Origin: Choanephora cucurbitarum
Lineage: Eukaryota > Mucoromycota > Mucoromycetes > Mucorales > Choanephoraceae
Length of the DNA: 64,000 bases
Assembly: GCA_025331435.1 (NCBI GenBank)
Contig: JAIWNI010000026.1
Coordinates: 248,001 to 312,000 of the forward strand
Reading direction: 5' to 3'
In this document: in pieces, positions 45,035-56,192 of the stretch
Layout of the letters: every line of letters starts with the position of its first letter
Position numbering within the stretch: position 1 is the stretch's first letter
Program-made: the position numbers and the translations under genes
Notes under the pieces: generated by a model
Databases searched by the model: none
Told to the model about the DNA's origin: nothing
What the model saw: only the letters and a program-made list of their open reading frames with translations

Positions 45035-47768
45035 GCCGTTCCAAGAAAACACAGTACAATAAATAATGGTTAACAGATCTCAATAATCACTCTAAATAAA
45101 ATGAAGATCAGAGGGCGAAAGGAATGAAAAAAAAAATGATTCCTTTTTTGTGTGGGTAAACTGATCGTTGTAAAAAGTTAGACAAATTGCTTCAAGCTGT
45201 CTTCTGCATCATCTGAGATACTCTTACAATGGCTTGTTTACAACCTTTTTCAATGTCTTCTCTTGTTACTATTTTATCATTGAACATCTAACTCAGGCAG
45301 TTCTTATGAGAAATCCCTAGCAGACAAACAATGGGTATAGAACTGGTTAAACACACATAGATTTTAATGTTCAGCTTGGGGGGGTTTGAGTTTAGATATG
45401 TTGTCAAAGTCTTTCGAAACGATCTAAGCATAAATGATGATTGATCAGGAAATCTATTGCTGTTTCAAATAAGGTAGATAGCCTAGAGAGATGGATAAAT
45501 CGCAAGTCTCTTTGGTCAATTCAAATCGATAAATGTCAACAATAGGCATAACTTGTTCTCCTTTTCTTGCGGGTCATGATTGATGAATACGTAAATAGCT
45601 TCCATAACCTTTTCAAACAATTATCCATGATGATATTGTTTCAACCTTTTCTTTTTTTTTTTGAGAAAAGCATCAAGTAGGATTAACCATATAATCCAAC
45701 AATGCAAAGTCAACTTTGCGATAGCATAAACATATATTATTTAAAAAGCTTATTCTTGTTACTTTCAAAATAGTGTTCAACAAACAATGTATTTCAATTC
45801 TAATCAAATCGTCATACCTATAACAGAGTCTTTACTTAGGAATAGATGATGAAAAGACAATAATTTGTAGCCTGGAAGGAGCACAATGGAGCTCATCTTC
45901 CTTGTTTGGGAAATAAGAAACAGTACCTTTCTTTTTTGTTGGGTTGATTGATTCAACTCTTCAGATGCATCTAGCACCTCAATCAATATCAGTTCAATTC
46001 AACATGATGATACAGTTTTCTTGATTGTTTATAGATTGTCATGAGGTAAGTTGTTTAGTTTAACCTAACCTCTAAAGTAGTATCATTTATATTTCTCTAC
46101 CTACATCATTGTTCAACGAGATCACTTCACTAAGTATCGCTTCGCGTTCTTGACCTCACGATTGGTTGGAAAGGCAAACTTTCCTTAGAAAATTACAAGT
46201 GCCCATCGGCACTGCGTTTCATCGCCTGAGCCCTCTAATTTTTTTTTTCAAAGTAGCAATTCTGACTTGATGCATACATTTGTAGTATCAATAGTTGCAA
46301 TTCTTCAAAGATGCAAAATACAGCAAGTCTTTCAAGCACCATGTATATTCTGTATTGCTGAAGGCAACATGCAATAAAAACTTTTATTAAGTCAATTATA
46401 CCAACTTTCAAGTATGCTTATGATACTATAGCCAACCGAAATTATGCAAAACTAGCTTGACCATGTTTAGATTACACCAAATACAATATGTCCTTTGAGA
46501 AGCTGTCCTTTTCAAAAGAAAAAATAACTCATCTTTTTTTTTGCTATATTCATACTGGCTTCTCGTATCTAATACGTAGCCTGTTGTTGCGATTGTTATG
46601 CAAGTCTTCTGATTAAGACTATGTAAAGAGATTTAAAAGGAGACAAGCTATGAGATACAAGTACTTGCGGCTTGGAACTAGGCAGAAACGTTTCACGATA
46701 GTATCCTTCCTAATTTAGCTATGATGATCACAATCATCTAGGGAAAATCTAAGTTTGAATATGTACCATCACTTGAGTAACAAATATACGAGTATTGCTT
46801 CTTGACAATTATCTATAGCAATATGCACAGCTTGAACACATTTATAAAAAAAAAAGGCTTTATTTACTTCAAAGAAAAGGCACTTGTTATTGTCTGAAGC
46901 TCACTTTAATTACAATCCGAAATGCTAATGCCTTTATTGTTAGTTTCATCTAGCAAAAAGTATTAGAAGCCATGCAGGTTGTACAATGCCAGAATATATT
47001 TTTGAGCTTGTGAGACATTTATGAAATCCGCTTTTTGAAGAATCTAGTTGTCTAAATTGGAATGGCACTTTGCATGTAAACCTTGCTTTCATCATGCTGT
47101 CATCGTTTTATGTATCCTCTGTAATAATATTTGTATCGCAATTGCTAACACGCATGAGCACTTTTGATGCCTACTTTCTTGAACCTCTTGTTTTCTTTTT
47201 TTACTTGGGTGCAACTCGTACTGAAGGCAAAGGAAAGCGATCATCTGTCTTTCATTCTTCTTTCAAAACCGCTTAGCCGGAGATGCGTTTTGATTTAATT
47301 TGAATAGCATATGTCTTGAGATACATTTCAGCAGCATTTAATAGGAATCTGGTCTCACAAGCCTATTCTTTAAAGCGTGCGATTTTTTTTTATGTAATTA
47401 GTTTGTCCTCCAATACAAACAATGCTCTTTTATAAATAAAATCTTCAACAAGCATGAACCTTAAATCAGTCACATCAATTGTCTGTCACTTGTTTGAATA
47501 TTGTTTTTGAATATTTATCTTCATCAATAGAGATAGTTGAATCTGAGGCTCTGTACGTTCGGCTTCTAACATTTCATGATGCTTATTTCAGTGATGCTGC
47601 TAAGAAAGATTATATGAGAAAAAAACGAGAGTTCGATAAGAAGGTTTTATCATAGCCTGTCGGAATTTTGAGTTAAATGCATAATATAAAACCTTGAGGG
47701 CTACTTGACATACTGTATAACTCCTCTTTCTTCGTCTTCTTGTTTATTTTGTCTTTTATACCTTCAAA
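45035..47768. other. 2.7-kb gene-poor tract with coding-like fragments and hairpins
   Basis: AT-rich region upstream of the P450 gene. On the minus strand between 45192 and about 45990 there are several short coding-like frames that cannot be joined into one intact gene, and a three-hairpin GC-richer segment lies at about 46118-46250. Both are described in the findings. The rest shows no support for a gene. Confidence 0.5.
47685..47691 (+). promoter_or_regulatory. TATA-box candidate for the P450 gene
   Basis: TATAAAA lies 78 bases before the P450 start codon, followed by a CT-rich stretch that runs up to the ATG. The position suits a fungal TATA promoter; there is no direct evidence of use. 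Confidence 0.45.
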
Positions 47769-49821
47769 ATGGAAAAAGCAGCTGAATATCTCAAGAATAT
47801 AAAACTCCCTTCTCGGCTGGAACATAATCATACTATACCTGCTATCGGTATCGGCGCTGCTTTACTGTATACATCTTACCGTTTATTCTCTCAAGACAGA
47901 AAAATGATCGCTGACAAGTCGCTCAAAGAAATCCCGGTTCCTGGCTCTTGCTACCCTTATGTAGGTCATATGTTTTCATTAGGCAAACTGCCTGGAGAAC
48001 AAGTTACTGAATGGCACAAGCAACTCGGCCCTATCATAAAGATCAAGATGGGCCAAAAGACATGGATTATGGTGAGCGACCCTGTTCTAGCCCATAAGAT
48101 CTTGGTTGGTGGCGGCGCAGAGACCTCTTACCGTCCATATGGTGTCTTCAACTATGAGTATTATTCGAAAGGGGGGAAAGGGATAGTCTTTGCACAACCA
48201 GGTCCTAGTTTCAAGAAGAACAGAGCTGCAGGTACGTTACATGCATTAAAAGTCAGAAGAAAAAAAGAATTGTTCAATTAAGGATACTCGATGATTGTGA
48301 TACGTATTATTCTGAATGCCGTGTAACTGACCATTTGAATGATAGTTTTATCTGTGTTAGCACCTAGCCAAATAGAAAAATTCATGAACAATGTTGAAGA
48401 GGAGTCCGTGGATTTTGCGAAGCGCTTGATAGGTGCAACCGAACAGAACGGATCTATTGACCCTATCAAATTCCTTGAGCTAAATTCTATGAATGTTATC
48501 TTCCAAGCTCTATTTGGCCGCAAATTTGACTCGATACAAGACCCTGAATTTTGCAAACTAAGTGAAATGGTCGAACGTTCAGCAGGATATGCAGGCCTTG
48601 ATCAGGACTTACCTAATTTCTTACCTATCCTCTCACTTTTCAAGTCAGTTTTCAACAAAACAAAGCAATGGGCTCGATATGTTAATGAAGAGAGAGACCC
48701 AGCATTTAAAAAGCTGATTGAAGAAGCATACGAACAAGAAGGCCCTAATGTGGTCAAAATGTTGGATGAGTTTGACATGGACCTTGAAGAGAAGATTATA
48801 TTTATGTGTAAGCTTATCGAATATGTAACAACTTTATCAAAAGAGCATTTATGAATCTACTGAATATTTTCTTGGTAATAGCTGATCTCCATGCTGCTGG
48901 TACAGACACTGTTTCCACAACACTCTCTTGGACTTTTGTACTTATGTGCGGCTATTCCACTGTACAAAAGCGTGCAATTGATGAAATTGATACCTTCATA
49001 AAGACTCACGGCCATGTTCCCAGTTTTGCCGATAGACTAGAAGTACCCTTGTGTATTTCAATTATGAAAGAATGCATGCGGTTCAAGCCACCCTCTCCAT
49101 TTGGTTTACCGCATTCGGTTGCTGAAGATTGTATGTATGATGCTTTTGTTTTATTCTTCTTGACCTTGTAACTTACATATACTCAAACAAAAATAGTTGT
49201 GGTGGATGGTTATCTTATTCCGAAGGGTGCTACTATTCTTTCTAGCATGAATGCCATGCATTATGATCCTGCACGTTTCTCCAACCCAGAAGTCTTTGAC
49301 CCTGAGCGCTTTATGGATAATGTCAAGACAATGCAAGCAGCTGCCAATGGAAGTATCGAGAATCGCGATCATTTTATCTTTGGCTGGGGAAGGTGAGTAC
49401 TACATGGTTTTAACTTCTTGTCACTATCATATATCTCTAACAGAAACTAATTTTCCCTTTTTTTTTAAAAAAAATCAAACACACTAAACTCTTGCTATTG
49501 TCTTCTGACTCCTATTTCCGTCTCTTTGTATCCATCGTATCTTTTGCATACGTCTGCATCAAATTAGACGTGTCTGTCCAGGCATATATTTGGTAAACGA
49601 ACCTTTCAACTATAACATTTTGTGCTGTACTCATTGATCGTCTTTTGTAGGCTGAAGCTGAGATATTCTCTGCTTTTGTTCAACTGCTTGCTCGAGCTAG
49701 TATTGAGCCAAGCGACGAAGGCCTTCCAGATCTCAACAGTACCATCAATGGTGGTCTTATATTGCAGCCTCTCCCCCACAAGCTCAAGTTTGTCCGGCGA
49801 CACGATGCTCTTGTTCAATAA
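47769..49821 (+). CDS. cytochrome P450 monooxygenase
   Basis: Microsomal heme-thiolate monooxygenase. Exons are 47769-48231, 48346-48807, 48882-49130, 49197-49392, 49568-49592 (25 nt) and 49651-49821, giving 521 aa. A membrane anchor lies at about residues 24-41 (AIGIGAALLYTSYRLF), followed by a Pro hinge (IPVPGSCYPYVG). The I-helix oxygen motif is AAGTDTVS, the K-helix ExxR is ECMR, the PERF-like motif is DPERFMD, and the heme ligand is in FGWGRRVCPG. The heme loop is split by an intron between W-G-R and R-V-C, and the 25-nt exon carries the Cys. The sequence has the look of zygomycete-specific CYP families, but I assign no number. The substrate is unknown. Residues 75-154 are duplicated exactly at 56768-57012. 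Confidence 0.93.
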
Positions 49822-50634
49822 CAGCGATGATCATATATTTGATGAAAACAACGAAAACGATAAAGAAAAGAGAAACTTTGATTATGCAAATTATGTTAAT
49901 AGCAATCTGATGTTTCATTGTTTTCGTTCTTCATACATGAGCTCGTTTTCGTATTCCATTCGCTTAAATATGTTTTACGACTACATTCTTTGTGACAAAT
50001 TGTTAACACACAACTTGTTAAAGACTCAACGTCTGTGCACTTTTTCTTCTGACATTGAAATAGTCAATGCGCATGAATTAGAGTTAGTACTGACCAACCA
50101 AAATTTTTGACCTTCTTTTGTTCTACACAAATGTGAAATAGACAAGATAGTGTGCGATAACCCAAATTTTCTACTGATGTCGTATAATTTTTTTCTTTAC
50201 ATTCAACAGAAACGCTATTGTTTTTCTGCTATACCAAAAACTTTCTGCATAGTCGATTCTGTATGTACTTCATTCTTGTAAGACTTTTGGTTTAAAGATT
50301 TTGTCCGTTTTGCCTTAAAATCAAGTTTCTTTTCATAATCTACTTCAGCATTTCATAAGTCTATATGTATTTACTTTCAGTAAAAGCATGAATTAACTTT
50401 GCAATAACATACACAACTTGTAACATTCATACTGTTTAAATACGAGATAACAATTTGATCTGTAACTGCAGCAGATGATATAAGAAAAATAAGCTGTATT
50501 GATTGACATCATCGCTGAGTTGTAATATTTAGCGTAAAAGACAAACAGTAAAACGATCCTGCATCCTTTTTTCTTTTTCCCTCTCTTTTTTCTTACGCAT
50601 ACTGTAGAAGGGTAAAAAGAGGGAAGCGTTCATA
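49822..50634. other. intergenic, no supported gene
   Basis: P450 3' UTR and upstream region of the HAD gene. One long open frame that overlaps the last P450 exon in another phase runs to 50110, but it has no family resemblance. A CT-rich tract precedes 50635. Confidence 0.55.
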
Positions 50635-51657
50635 ATGAAGATAGTAAGCGGTTTTCATGAGATCTTAGCAAGTGAAAGCTATGATACAATTGCATGCGAT
50701 ATATATGGTGTCATACATGATGGAGTCAAAGCTTATCCTCACTCCAAATCAGCATTAACCGCACTCAAAGATAACGGAGAGCATGTCGTTTTGCTCTCCA
50801 ATTCAACACGTCTGCAAGATAAGCTCGTTACCAACATGAAATCCAACTTTGACATTAGCGAAACTTGCTTCAACAGTATCTTGTCCAGCGGTACACTCAC
50901 AAAGATTTTCTTAAGCGACATTGCCGAATATCTCTCAACAGGGCAGGTAAAGCAGCCCGGGTGCCATGCAACTGCTCGAAAGCACGGGAAGAACTCGAGA
51001 ATAGAGCCAGAAACTTTTGCCGCCACTTACATAAAAACTGGTAAGTTCTTCTTGGCTGGAGACACTGAATGGCAAGAGCCACTGTACATATCGTTAGCAC
51101 CCACCATCACGCGTGTCGACAATTGGGATGAGATTGAGTTTGTATTGTTGGGATCCATTCATGGTGTTGATCCAGTTAATAAGCCAGTAGATCCTTTCAA
51201 TGAACAACAAGTACGAGAGGATTATCAGCCGCTCTTAGAAAACTGCTTGAAGAAGGATATACCCATTATTTGTGCAAATCCAGATGTCTTTGCTCCTAAC
51301 GGGAAGAATGCGGATGGATCTACAAAGTTTCTTATATGCCCTGGATATGTTGGCCAAATGTATGAGGAAATGGGAGGACAGGTACTATACTTTGGCAAGC
51401 CATTCAAAAGTATTTATGACTTCTTGATCAAAACTGAATCGAGCAATCGGATTTTGTGTGTTGGCGATAATGTAGCAACCGATGTAAAGGGAGCAGCTGA
51501 GGCAGGCCTGGATGTTGTGATGGTGCTAGGCGGTGTTCATTGGGAAGAAGTCAAAGAAGCAAAAGATGATGCTGAGCTAATCAAAGCTGTGAAACAACTT
51601 TGCGAAGCCAATCATTCCAAAACGCCAACTTATCTAATGCCTTTGTTAAAATATTAA
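50635..51657 (+). CDS. HAD-superfamily class IIA hydrolase (NagD-like)
   Basis: Intronless 340-aa HAD phosphatase. Motif I is ACDIYGVIHDG (residues about 21-31; the nucleophile Asp and a Tyr in place of the usual second acidic position, as in the NagD-like subgroup common in alphaproteobacteria). Motif II is LLSNS, motif III Lys lies in YFGKP, and motif IV is CVGDNVATDVKGAAEAG. The class IIA cap lies between motifs II and III and is enlarged by a hydrophilic insert (TGQVKQPGCHATARKHGKNS). No targeting signal is visible. Genes around it mostly have introns, so the lack of introns and the bacterial look make ancient transfer from bacteria possible. The substrate, probably a sugar phosphate or nucleotide-like phosphate, is not known. 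Confidence 0.88.
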   Translation: MKIVSGFHEILASESYDTIACDIYGVIHDGVKAYPHSKSALTALKDNGEHVVLLSNSTRLQDKLVTNMKSNFDISETCFNSILSSGTLTKIFLSDIAEYLSTGQVKQPGCHATARKHGKNSRIEPETFAATYIKTGKFFLAGDTEWQEPLYISLAPTITRVDNWDEIEFVLLGSIHGVDPVNKPVDPFNEQQVREDYQPLLENCLKKDIPIICANPDVFAPNGKNADGSTKFLICPGYVGQMYEEMGGQVLYFGKPFKSIYDFLIKTESSNRILCVGDNVATDVKGAAEAGLDVVMVLGGVHWEEVKEAKDDAELIKAVKQLCEANHSKTPTYLMPLLKY

Positions 51658-52150
51658 GCACTATATGCAGCTCAAAAGTTACTAGAGTGAGCGATTTACA
51701 TTGTATTTTTTTATAGAACAATAAATAACAGCTGGCAGTTCTGATTCAGAATCAAAAGTATCATTAAACGATCTGGCTTGGAAAGTATAATTGCAATAGT
51801 TTGAGTTACCCTTCAAAATTATCTTGTAATGGTGAATAATTTTAGGTTTCCAGATAACTCAGCTGTAAACTCTAATGCGTATCTAATGAGTTACCAATAT
51901 TGTGTCTACTACAATTGGATTTATCACGCACTGAAAAAACTGTACATATTTCAATCAATAGAAGGATAGTTCACTACCTTAGGCCTATCTCATTTTTACT
52001 TATCTTTCTATAAATCCTCAAAAAAAAGTATGTCTATGCCAATCTCAGTTCAATGCCAGTGCTGGGTCAGAATAGTAAAAACAAAAAAATCAAAGGGAAT
52101 TTTTTTTTCTGCTTTTTTTTCTTGTACTTTTTTTGCTTTCGATTCATGAC
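51658..52150. other. intergenic, no supported gene
   Basis: HAD-gene 3' UTR (AATAAA near 51720) and leader of the cyclin gene, ending in long T tracts at 52098-52140. No gene seen. Confidence 0.6.
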
Positions 52151-52954
52151 ATGAATGACACTGCTGAAACGTCTGAAGCGTCTAACATCGTCAAAGTGCC
52201 CGAATATTTCTATGCAGCGGATATAAACTACTTGACGCACATGATCGGTAAGCTCATCGAGATGACCCAAAAAATGTTACCTACAGACAAACTCATATCT
52301 CTTTTTTATCTAGCTGATATGCTGGGTAGACTTATTGCACACAATGATTTAATACCATTAACATCAAGTAATCTGACGCGCTTTCATTCTCGTGTTCCGC
52401 CTAATATATCACTTAGCGACTATCTGCGGCGAATAGTCAAGTATACTTCAGTAGAGAAGTCGTGTCTGTTGATTTTGCTTATATACATTGATCGTGTGTG
52501 CGAACTTCATCCACAATTTACTATATCATCTCTGACAGTTCATCGATTTCTGATAACAGCAGTAACTGTCTCATCGAAAGCACTATGCGATTCTTATTGC
52601 ACCAATTCACATTATGCTAAAGTAGGAGGCATTTCAACGCAGGAAATCAATGCTTTGGAATTGGAGTTCTTATCCTTAATTGATTGGCATCTGGCCTCTA
52701 CAGGACCAGTGTTACAGCAGTACTATGCCAATTTAGTAGAGCAACACCCCTGCTATGAACGTATTGTGTCAGAAGAAATGGAAGGCAACAAGAAACGGCG
52801 AAGGAGGAGCAGTGCAACTGTTGATCATAATCCTGTGAAGAAAAAGGACCGAAAGAATTCACTAAATACCGAGCTATTTGAGATAGAAGAAGAAGCTACA
52901 AAAATTCATTTCGACACATTGCTAGATGATGAAACCATACCCTATATTGCATAG
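52151..52954 (+). CDS. Pho80/Pcl-type cyclin
   Basis: Regulatory subunit for a Pho85-type cyclin-dependent kinase, a family tied to phosphate and nutrient sensing and polarity. Single exon, 267 aa. The first ATG is at 52151 (MNDTAETSEAS). The Pho80 cyclin box is clear: FHSRVPPNISLSDYLRRIVKY, LLILLIYIDRVCE, SSLTVHRFLITAVTVSSKAL, the signature YAKVGGISTQEINALELEF and LIDWHL. A basic segment at about 215-238 (NKKRRRRSS) may be a nuclear localisation signal. The tail after 240 is acidic. The specific CDK partner and Pcl subtype cannot be decided here. Confidence 0.92.
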   Translation: MNDTAETSEASNIVKVPEYFYAADINYLTHMIGKLIEMTQKMLPTDKLISLFYLADMLGRLIAHNDLIPLTSSNLTRFHSRVPPNISLSDYLRRIVKYTSVEKSCLLILLIYIDRVCELHPQFTISSLTVHRFLITAVTVSSKALCDSYCTNSHYAKVGGISTQEINALELEFLSLIDWHLASTGPVLQQYYANLVEQHPCYERIVSEEMEGNKKRRRRSSATVDHNPVKKKDRKNSLNTELFEIEEEATKIHFDTLLDDETIPYIA

Positions 52955-54045
52955 AATTACCATTTACTATTATTATTTTTCTTTCTTTCTTTCTTTCTTT
53001 CTTTTGGTGCAACCTGCTCTTTTCCTGTCCATCACCTCGTGAGATCAGCCTTGTCGAATCAGATTTTACTGGACTGACTACAGTCAGGTACAACAATCCA
53101 ATCAAACATCTTTATTTTTTTGTTAAACGCTGGCGTCTCTCAATATGTTTTTTTATATAGAAAACTTAACCCTTTCCATATAATTGTCTTTATTTTCTTT
53201 TTCATCCTCTAATGTAAATAATTACAGTACTTTTTCTCCCTTTCTATTTACTGAAAAAAATAAACCTCTTATTTTGTCATTTAAAGGCAATTGGGTGAAC
53301 AGAACTTACACTCACACCAAGTGAGTCAGATCAGAGTGACTTGAGAGAATCTGAACATTTTAAAGTTAAATCCAAGTATGAAATCGCACATGACACTGTA
53401 ATACGAAGATCTAAGATACAGTTACCCTTTTTTCATTTGATAGACATGTACCTTATGAAGAGAGAAAAAGAGATAGCTTAGGGGTTTATTTCTATGTCTA
53501 AAAGGAATAGAATGAGAGATCCATAAAGCCTGTTCAATAAAATAGAAGCAGACTAAATTATGAAGATGCTCTAGCAAGTACACACAAGAAACCCTATCCT
53601 TTACTAAGCTTTTCTCTTGATTCTAAAGGGAATACAGAATCATACAATGATATGCTGATAAATAAAAAATGATAGTTATAACCATTCCAATCAGTTGAAT
53701 CATTTATTGTCCTATATAGCAGGTGTGTAAGGTTCGTTTTTTTGTCAATAAAAAAGGTCAAGCCCATCCATTCGCTACTGCCTATGACAACAGAGCCTCT
53801 GGATTTGACTATTCATGCACTGTTTGTTGAGATGTGCAGTCTCTTATAGAAGATGCAGACAAACAGTCATCTGATTCGGAATCTTCGCCCAAGCTTTGAT
53901 GTTAGATGGATGAACAAATGGACAAGAGATCTTCATTTTCGCTGTCACGAAATTTAACTTTTTAATAGGCTCCAAGCTTTGCCCATGCGTTGGTCAATCT
54001 TTTCTTTGTTTTTTTTCTTCTGTTGACAAACAACACATAGTTCCG
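52955..54045. other. intergenic with CTTT microsatellite
   Basis: Cyclin 3' UTR and TIM10 upstream region. Apart from the CTTT run at 52979-53004 it is AT-rich without a supported gene. Confidence 0.6.
52979..53004 (+). repeat. CTTT tetranucleotide microsatellite
   Basis: Six perfect tandem copies of CTTT (or TTTC) lie just after the cyclin stop codon, in the presumed 3' UTR. Confidence 0.9.
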
Positions 54046-54376
54046 ATGAGCTGGAGTGGTAGTTTCTCGCAAAACTATGTTGATCCTCAGCATCTGAAAG
54101 AAGCAGAACAGCAAGTAGAAATTTTTATGGGCATGTTTTCTAGGTAATAAAAAGGCAAAAAAGTAATAAAGCACCAAGTATTCTAAACTGTAGGATAAAC
54201 TTAGAGTTATGTCTGCTTGTCAAGAAAAGTGCATTCCAAACAACTACCATGAACCTGACTTGAACAAGGGAGAACAAAAGTGTATTGATCGCTGCGTGAC
54301 AAAATACATGTCAATTCAGTTCATGTTGGGCGAAAAGATGAAGACACTAGCACCTACTCCAGATAACACATCATAG
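54046..54376 (+). CDS. TIM10: mitochondrial intermembrane-space chaperone Tim10
   Basis: Small Tim protein that, with Tim9, forms the hexameric chaperone guiding hydrophobic precursors to the TIM22 complex. Exons are 54046-54143 and 54205-54376, giving 89 aa (yeast Tim10 is 93). The twin CX3C motifs are CQEKC and CIDRC, 16 residues apart, needed for Mia40-driven oxidation. Flanking text (VMSACQEKCIPNNYHE and LNKGEQKCIDRCVTKYM) matches Tim10 rather than Tim9, Tim8 or Tim13. The second exon starts at the AG of AACTTAG; the earlier TAG acceptor gives the wrong phase. Its stop is 61 bases from the convergent stop of the next gene. Confidence 0.93.
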
Positions 54377-54437
54377 ATTTATTATTATCGTTACTATCTC
54401 AACTACAACTATTGTACATTTTTCTTCTTCTTGCGCT

Positions 54438-55390
54438 TTATATTTTCGATACCGGACCAGCATTTCGTAAGGCATATTGGGGCAGCAATTGGCTTGGAGC
54501 ATATAAATAATTCATAAAACCACCACCATTTGGATAGCTAGATTGTGGAGGGAACAACTCTCGAAGTTTCTCATAGTAATAAAATATACACATTCCCCAA
54601 TATATCTAAAACAATAAGCTTCATTTCAGTTATCAAGATTTCGTTTCACTCACATAGCAAATACACATCACAATCCATACTGCAAGAGAAAATTTGATTT
54701 CATCTTCCCACAATCTTTGACAATGATAAACAGGAAGTGGATCCCGCAAATTAACAACATAGGTTGTACCATTGCTGGCTATACTTGATACGCTTTCGTC
54801 TAACATAGATTTTGACGCAGACTCAGTACACCAAGTAAGGTACATAGACTTTTGTATACCGAACATAAAAACATTGGCAAGTACATCTACCAGATAAATG
54901 GGTATGATAAGAATTAGAAAGATAACACCAGCTTGAAGTACAAATGGGGTGTCCTATAGACCATATTAGTTAAAATGCAAGTTGATAATATGAAGAAGAA
55001 CGTACAATGAATAACCCGTACAGAACTAAAAGAGCTACAACAGCAAAGACAATAGATAGTGAACCAAATACGATTAATGCTGGTCTATTTAGGAACGAGA
55101 ATATGCCTAACTCCCCACCCCTCTATAAATCAGACTATTACGAATAATCCTCAAAGTTGAATTATGGTATACCTGTATATCCTTGAAACGATTGAGTAGC
55201 GATATAGATATTAAGGCCCTGTTTTGATTGATTAAAATACAAATATCGCATTGAACTTCCCAAAACTTACAATCCATAAAGCACATGCAATGGCGCAACC
55301 AGCACGTAAAGACATGCAACCGCAAAACTTTCTTCTTATAGGATTGGGATCCAAATACCTTGGTTCAGCAATAGGTTGATCGAAAAGCAT
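54438..55390 (-). CDS. four-TM membrane protein of unknown family
   Basis: Minus-strand exons 55390-55271, 55218-55173, 55106-55006, 54953-54654 and 54605-54438 give 244 aa. The N-terminal MLFDQPIAEPRYLDPNPIRRK is hydrophilic and probably cytosolic. Hydrophobic segments follow at about 26-48 (SLRAGCAIACALWIGLNIYIA), 67-88, 93-115 (AGVIFLILIIPIYLVDVLANV) and 174-198 (FSLAVWIVMCICYIYWGMCIF). A loop of about 60 residues lies before the last TM. The tail is Pro/Tyr/Asn-rich. The order LRxG, then four TMs and a long loop, loosely recalls LAPTM/Kei1-like small Golgi or lysosomal proteins, but I cannot assign it. An in-frame upstream ATG at 55486 would add 32 mostly hydrophobic residues and is less likely. 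Confidence 0.75.
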
Positions 55391-56119
55391 ATAAGCTGCA
55401 AAAAAAGATAAATAAGTCGAAAAGAAAAGAGCATAACAGACCACATTCAAGTTTAAATGTGTTTGTTTATGCAGTACAAAAAACATTACTTTATTTGGAA
55501 GAACTTATTTTGAGCACTTTTTCGAGCTATTTGCAAAGGCAATCTAAGTTTCAAGCAGGTAGCAAATACTTGAGTGTTTTATGCAGGAGCTGATCACTTT
55601 ATTTTTGTGTGTGAATCATCGTTCTTTGGAGGCATGCCGTTATTTTTTCTTTTGCTGATCAGCAGATGCCGATCTGATCTTCATTCAAGCAGCCTGCATG
55701 TTTGAACATTAAAAAAAACGGTTGATGCTATTAAGAATTTAGAAGATTATTGATTAGCTTCGCTAGCTTCAGAGATACAAGAACATTAGATTACATTCCC
55801 ATTTGCTACTAACAATTATTCGCTAATACATATATTAAAATCTGGTGTAATATTGCTTACGTACATCCTAAAACTAAAACTTTTTGATGAGGGCTTTTTG
55901 TTTTTGGGCTCATTGGAAGATCTGAAGTGAACAGCTCAAACTATTTTGATACACTGTGTGAAGTCAAAATTGCTCATTATGCATAAAGGTATCAATTGAA
56001 ATGACACTGACGTCCGACCGAAATTCCGAGAAAGTGCGGCTCGAAGTTTCTAAATCACGTGACTTTTGGGGTTATTTTTAAAGTATGTATTGTTTTACGT
56101 GGTAAAGATTTCAAGTTGA
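55391..56119. other. intergenic, no supported gene
   Basis: Upstream region of the four-TM gene and 5' flank of the tRNA gene. No open frame or repeat of note. Confidence 0.55.
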
Positions 56120-56192
56120 GGGGCTATGGCCCAATGGATAAGGCGTCTGACTACGAATCAGGAGATTCCAGGTTCGACCCCTGGTAGCCTCA
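56120..56192 (+). tRNA. tRNA-Arg (anticodon ACG)
   Basis: A 73-nt cloverleaf without intron. The acceptor stem pairs GGGGCTA with TAGCCTC (one G-U pair) and the discriminator base is A. The D-arm is GGCCCAATGGATAAGGC-like, the anticodon stem-loop is CTGACTACGAATCAG with anticodon ACG (A34 is expected to become inosine), and the T-arm is CCAGGTTCGACCCCTGG. Internal A and B boxes are intact, and a T8 run follows 8 bases after the end. Confidence 0.96.

Noticed and set aside
49622..50110. 162-codon plus-strand frame after the P450 heme exon
   Set aside because: Overlaps the last P450 exon in a different phase; the P450 phase gives the expected AEAEIFSAFVQLLARA ending and a stop at 49821.
54144..54193. 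Shorter TIM10 intron ending at GTAG 54193
   Set aside because: Shifts the phase and destroys both CX3C motifs; the AG at 54204 restores them.
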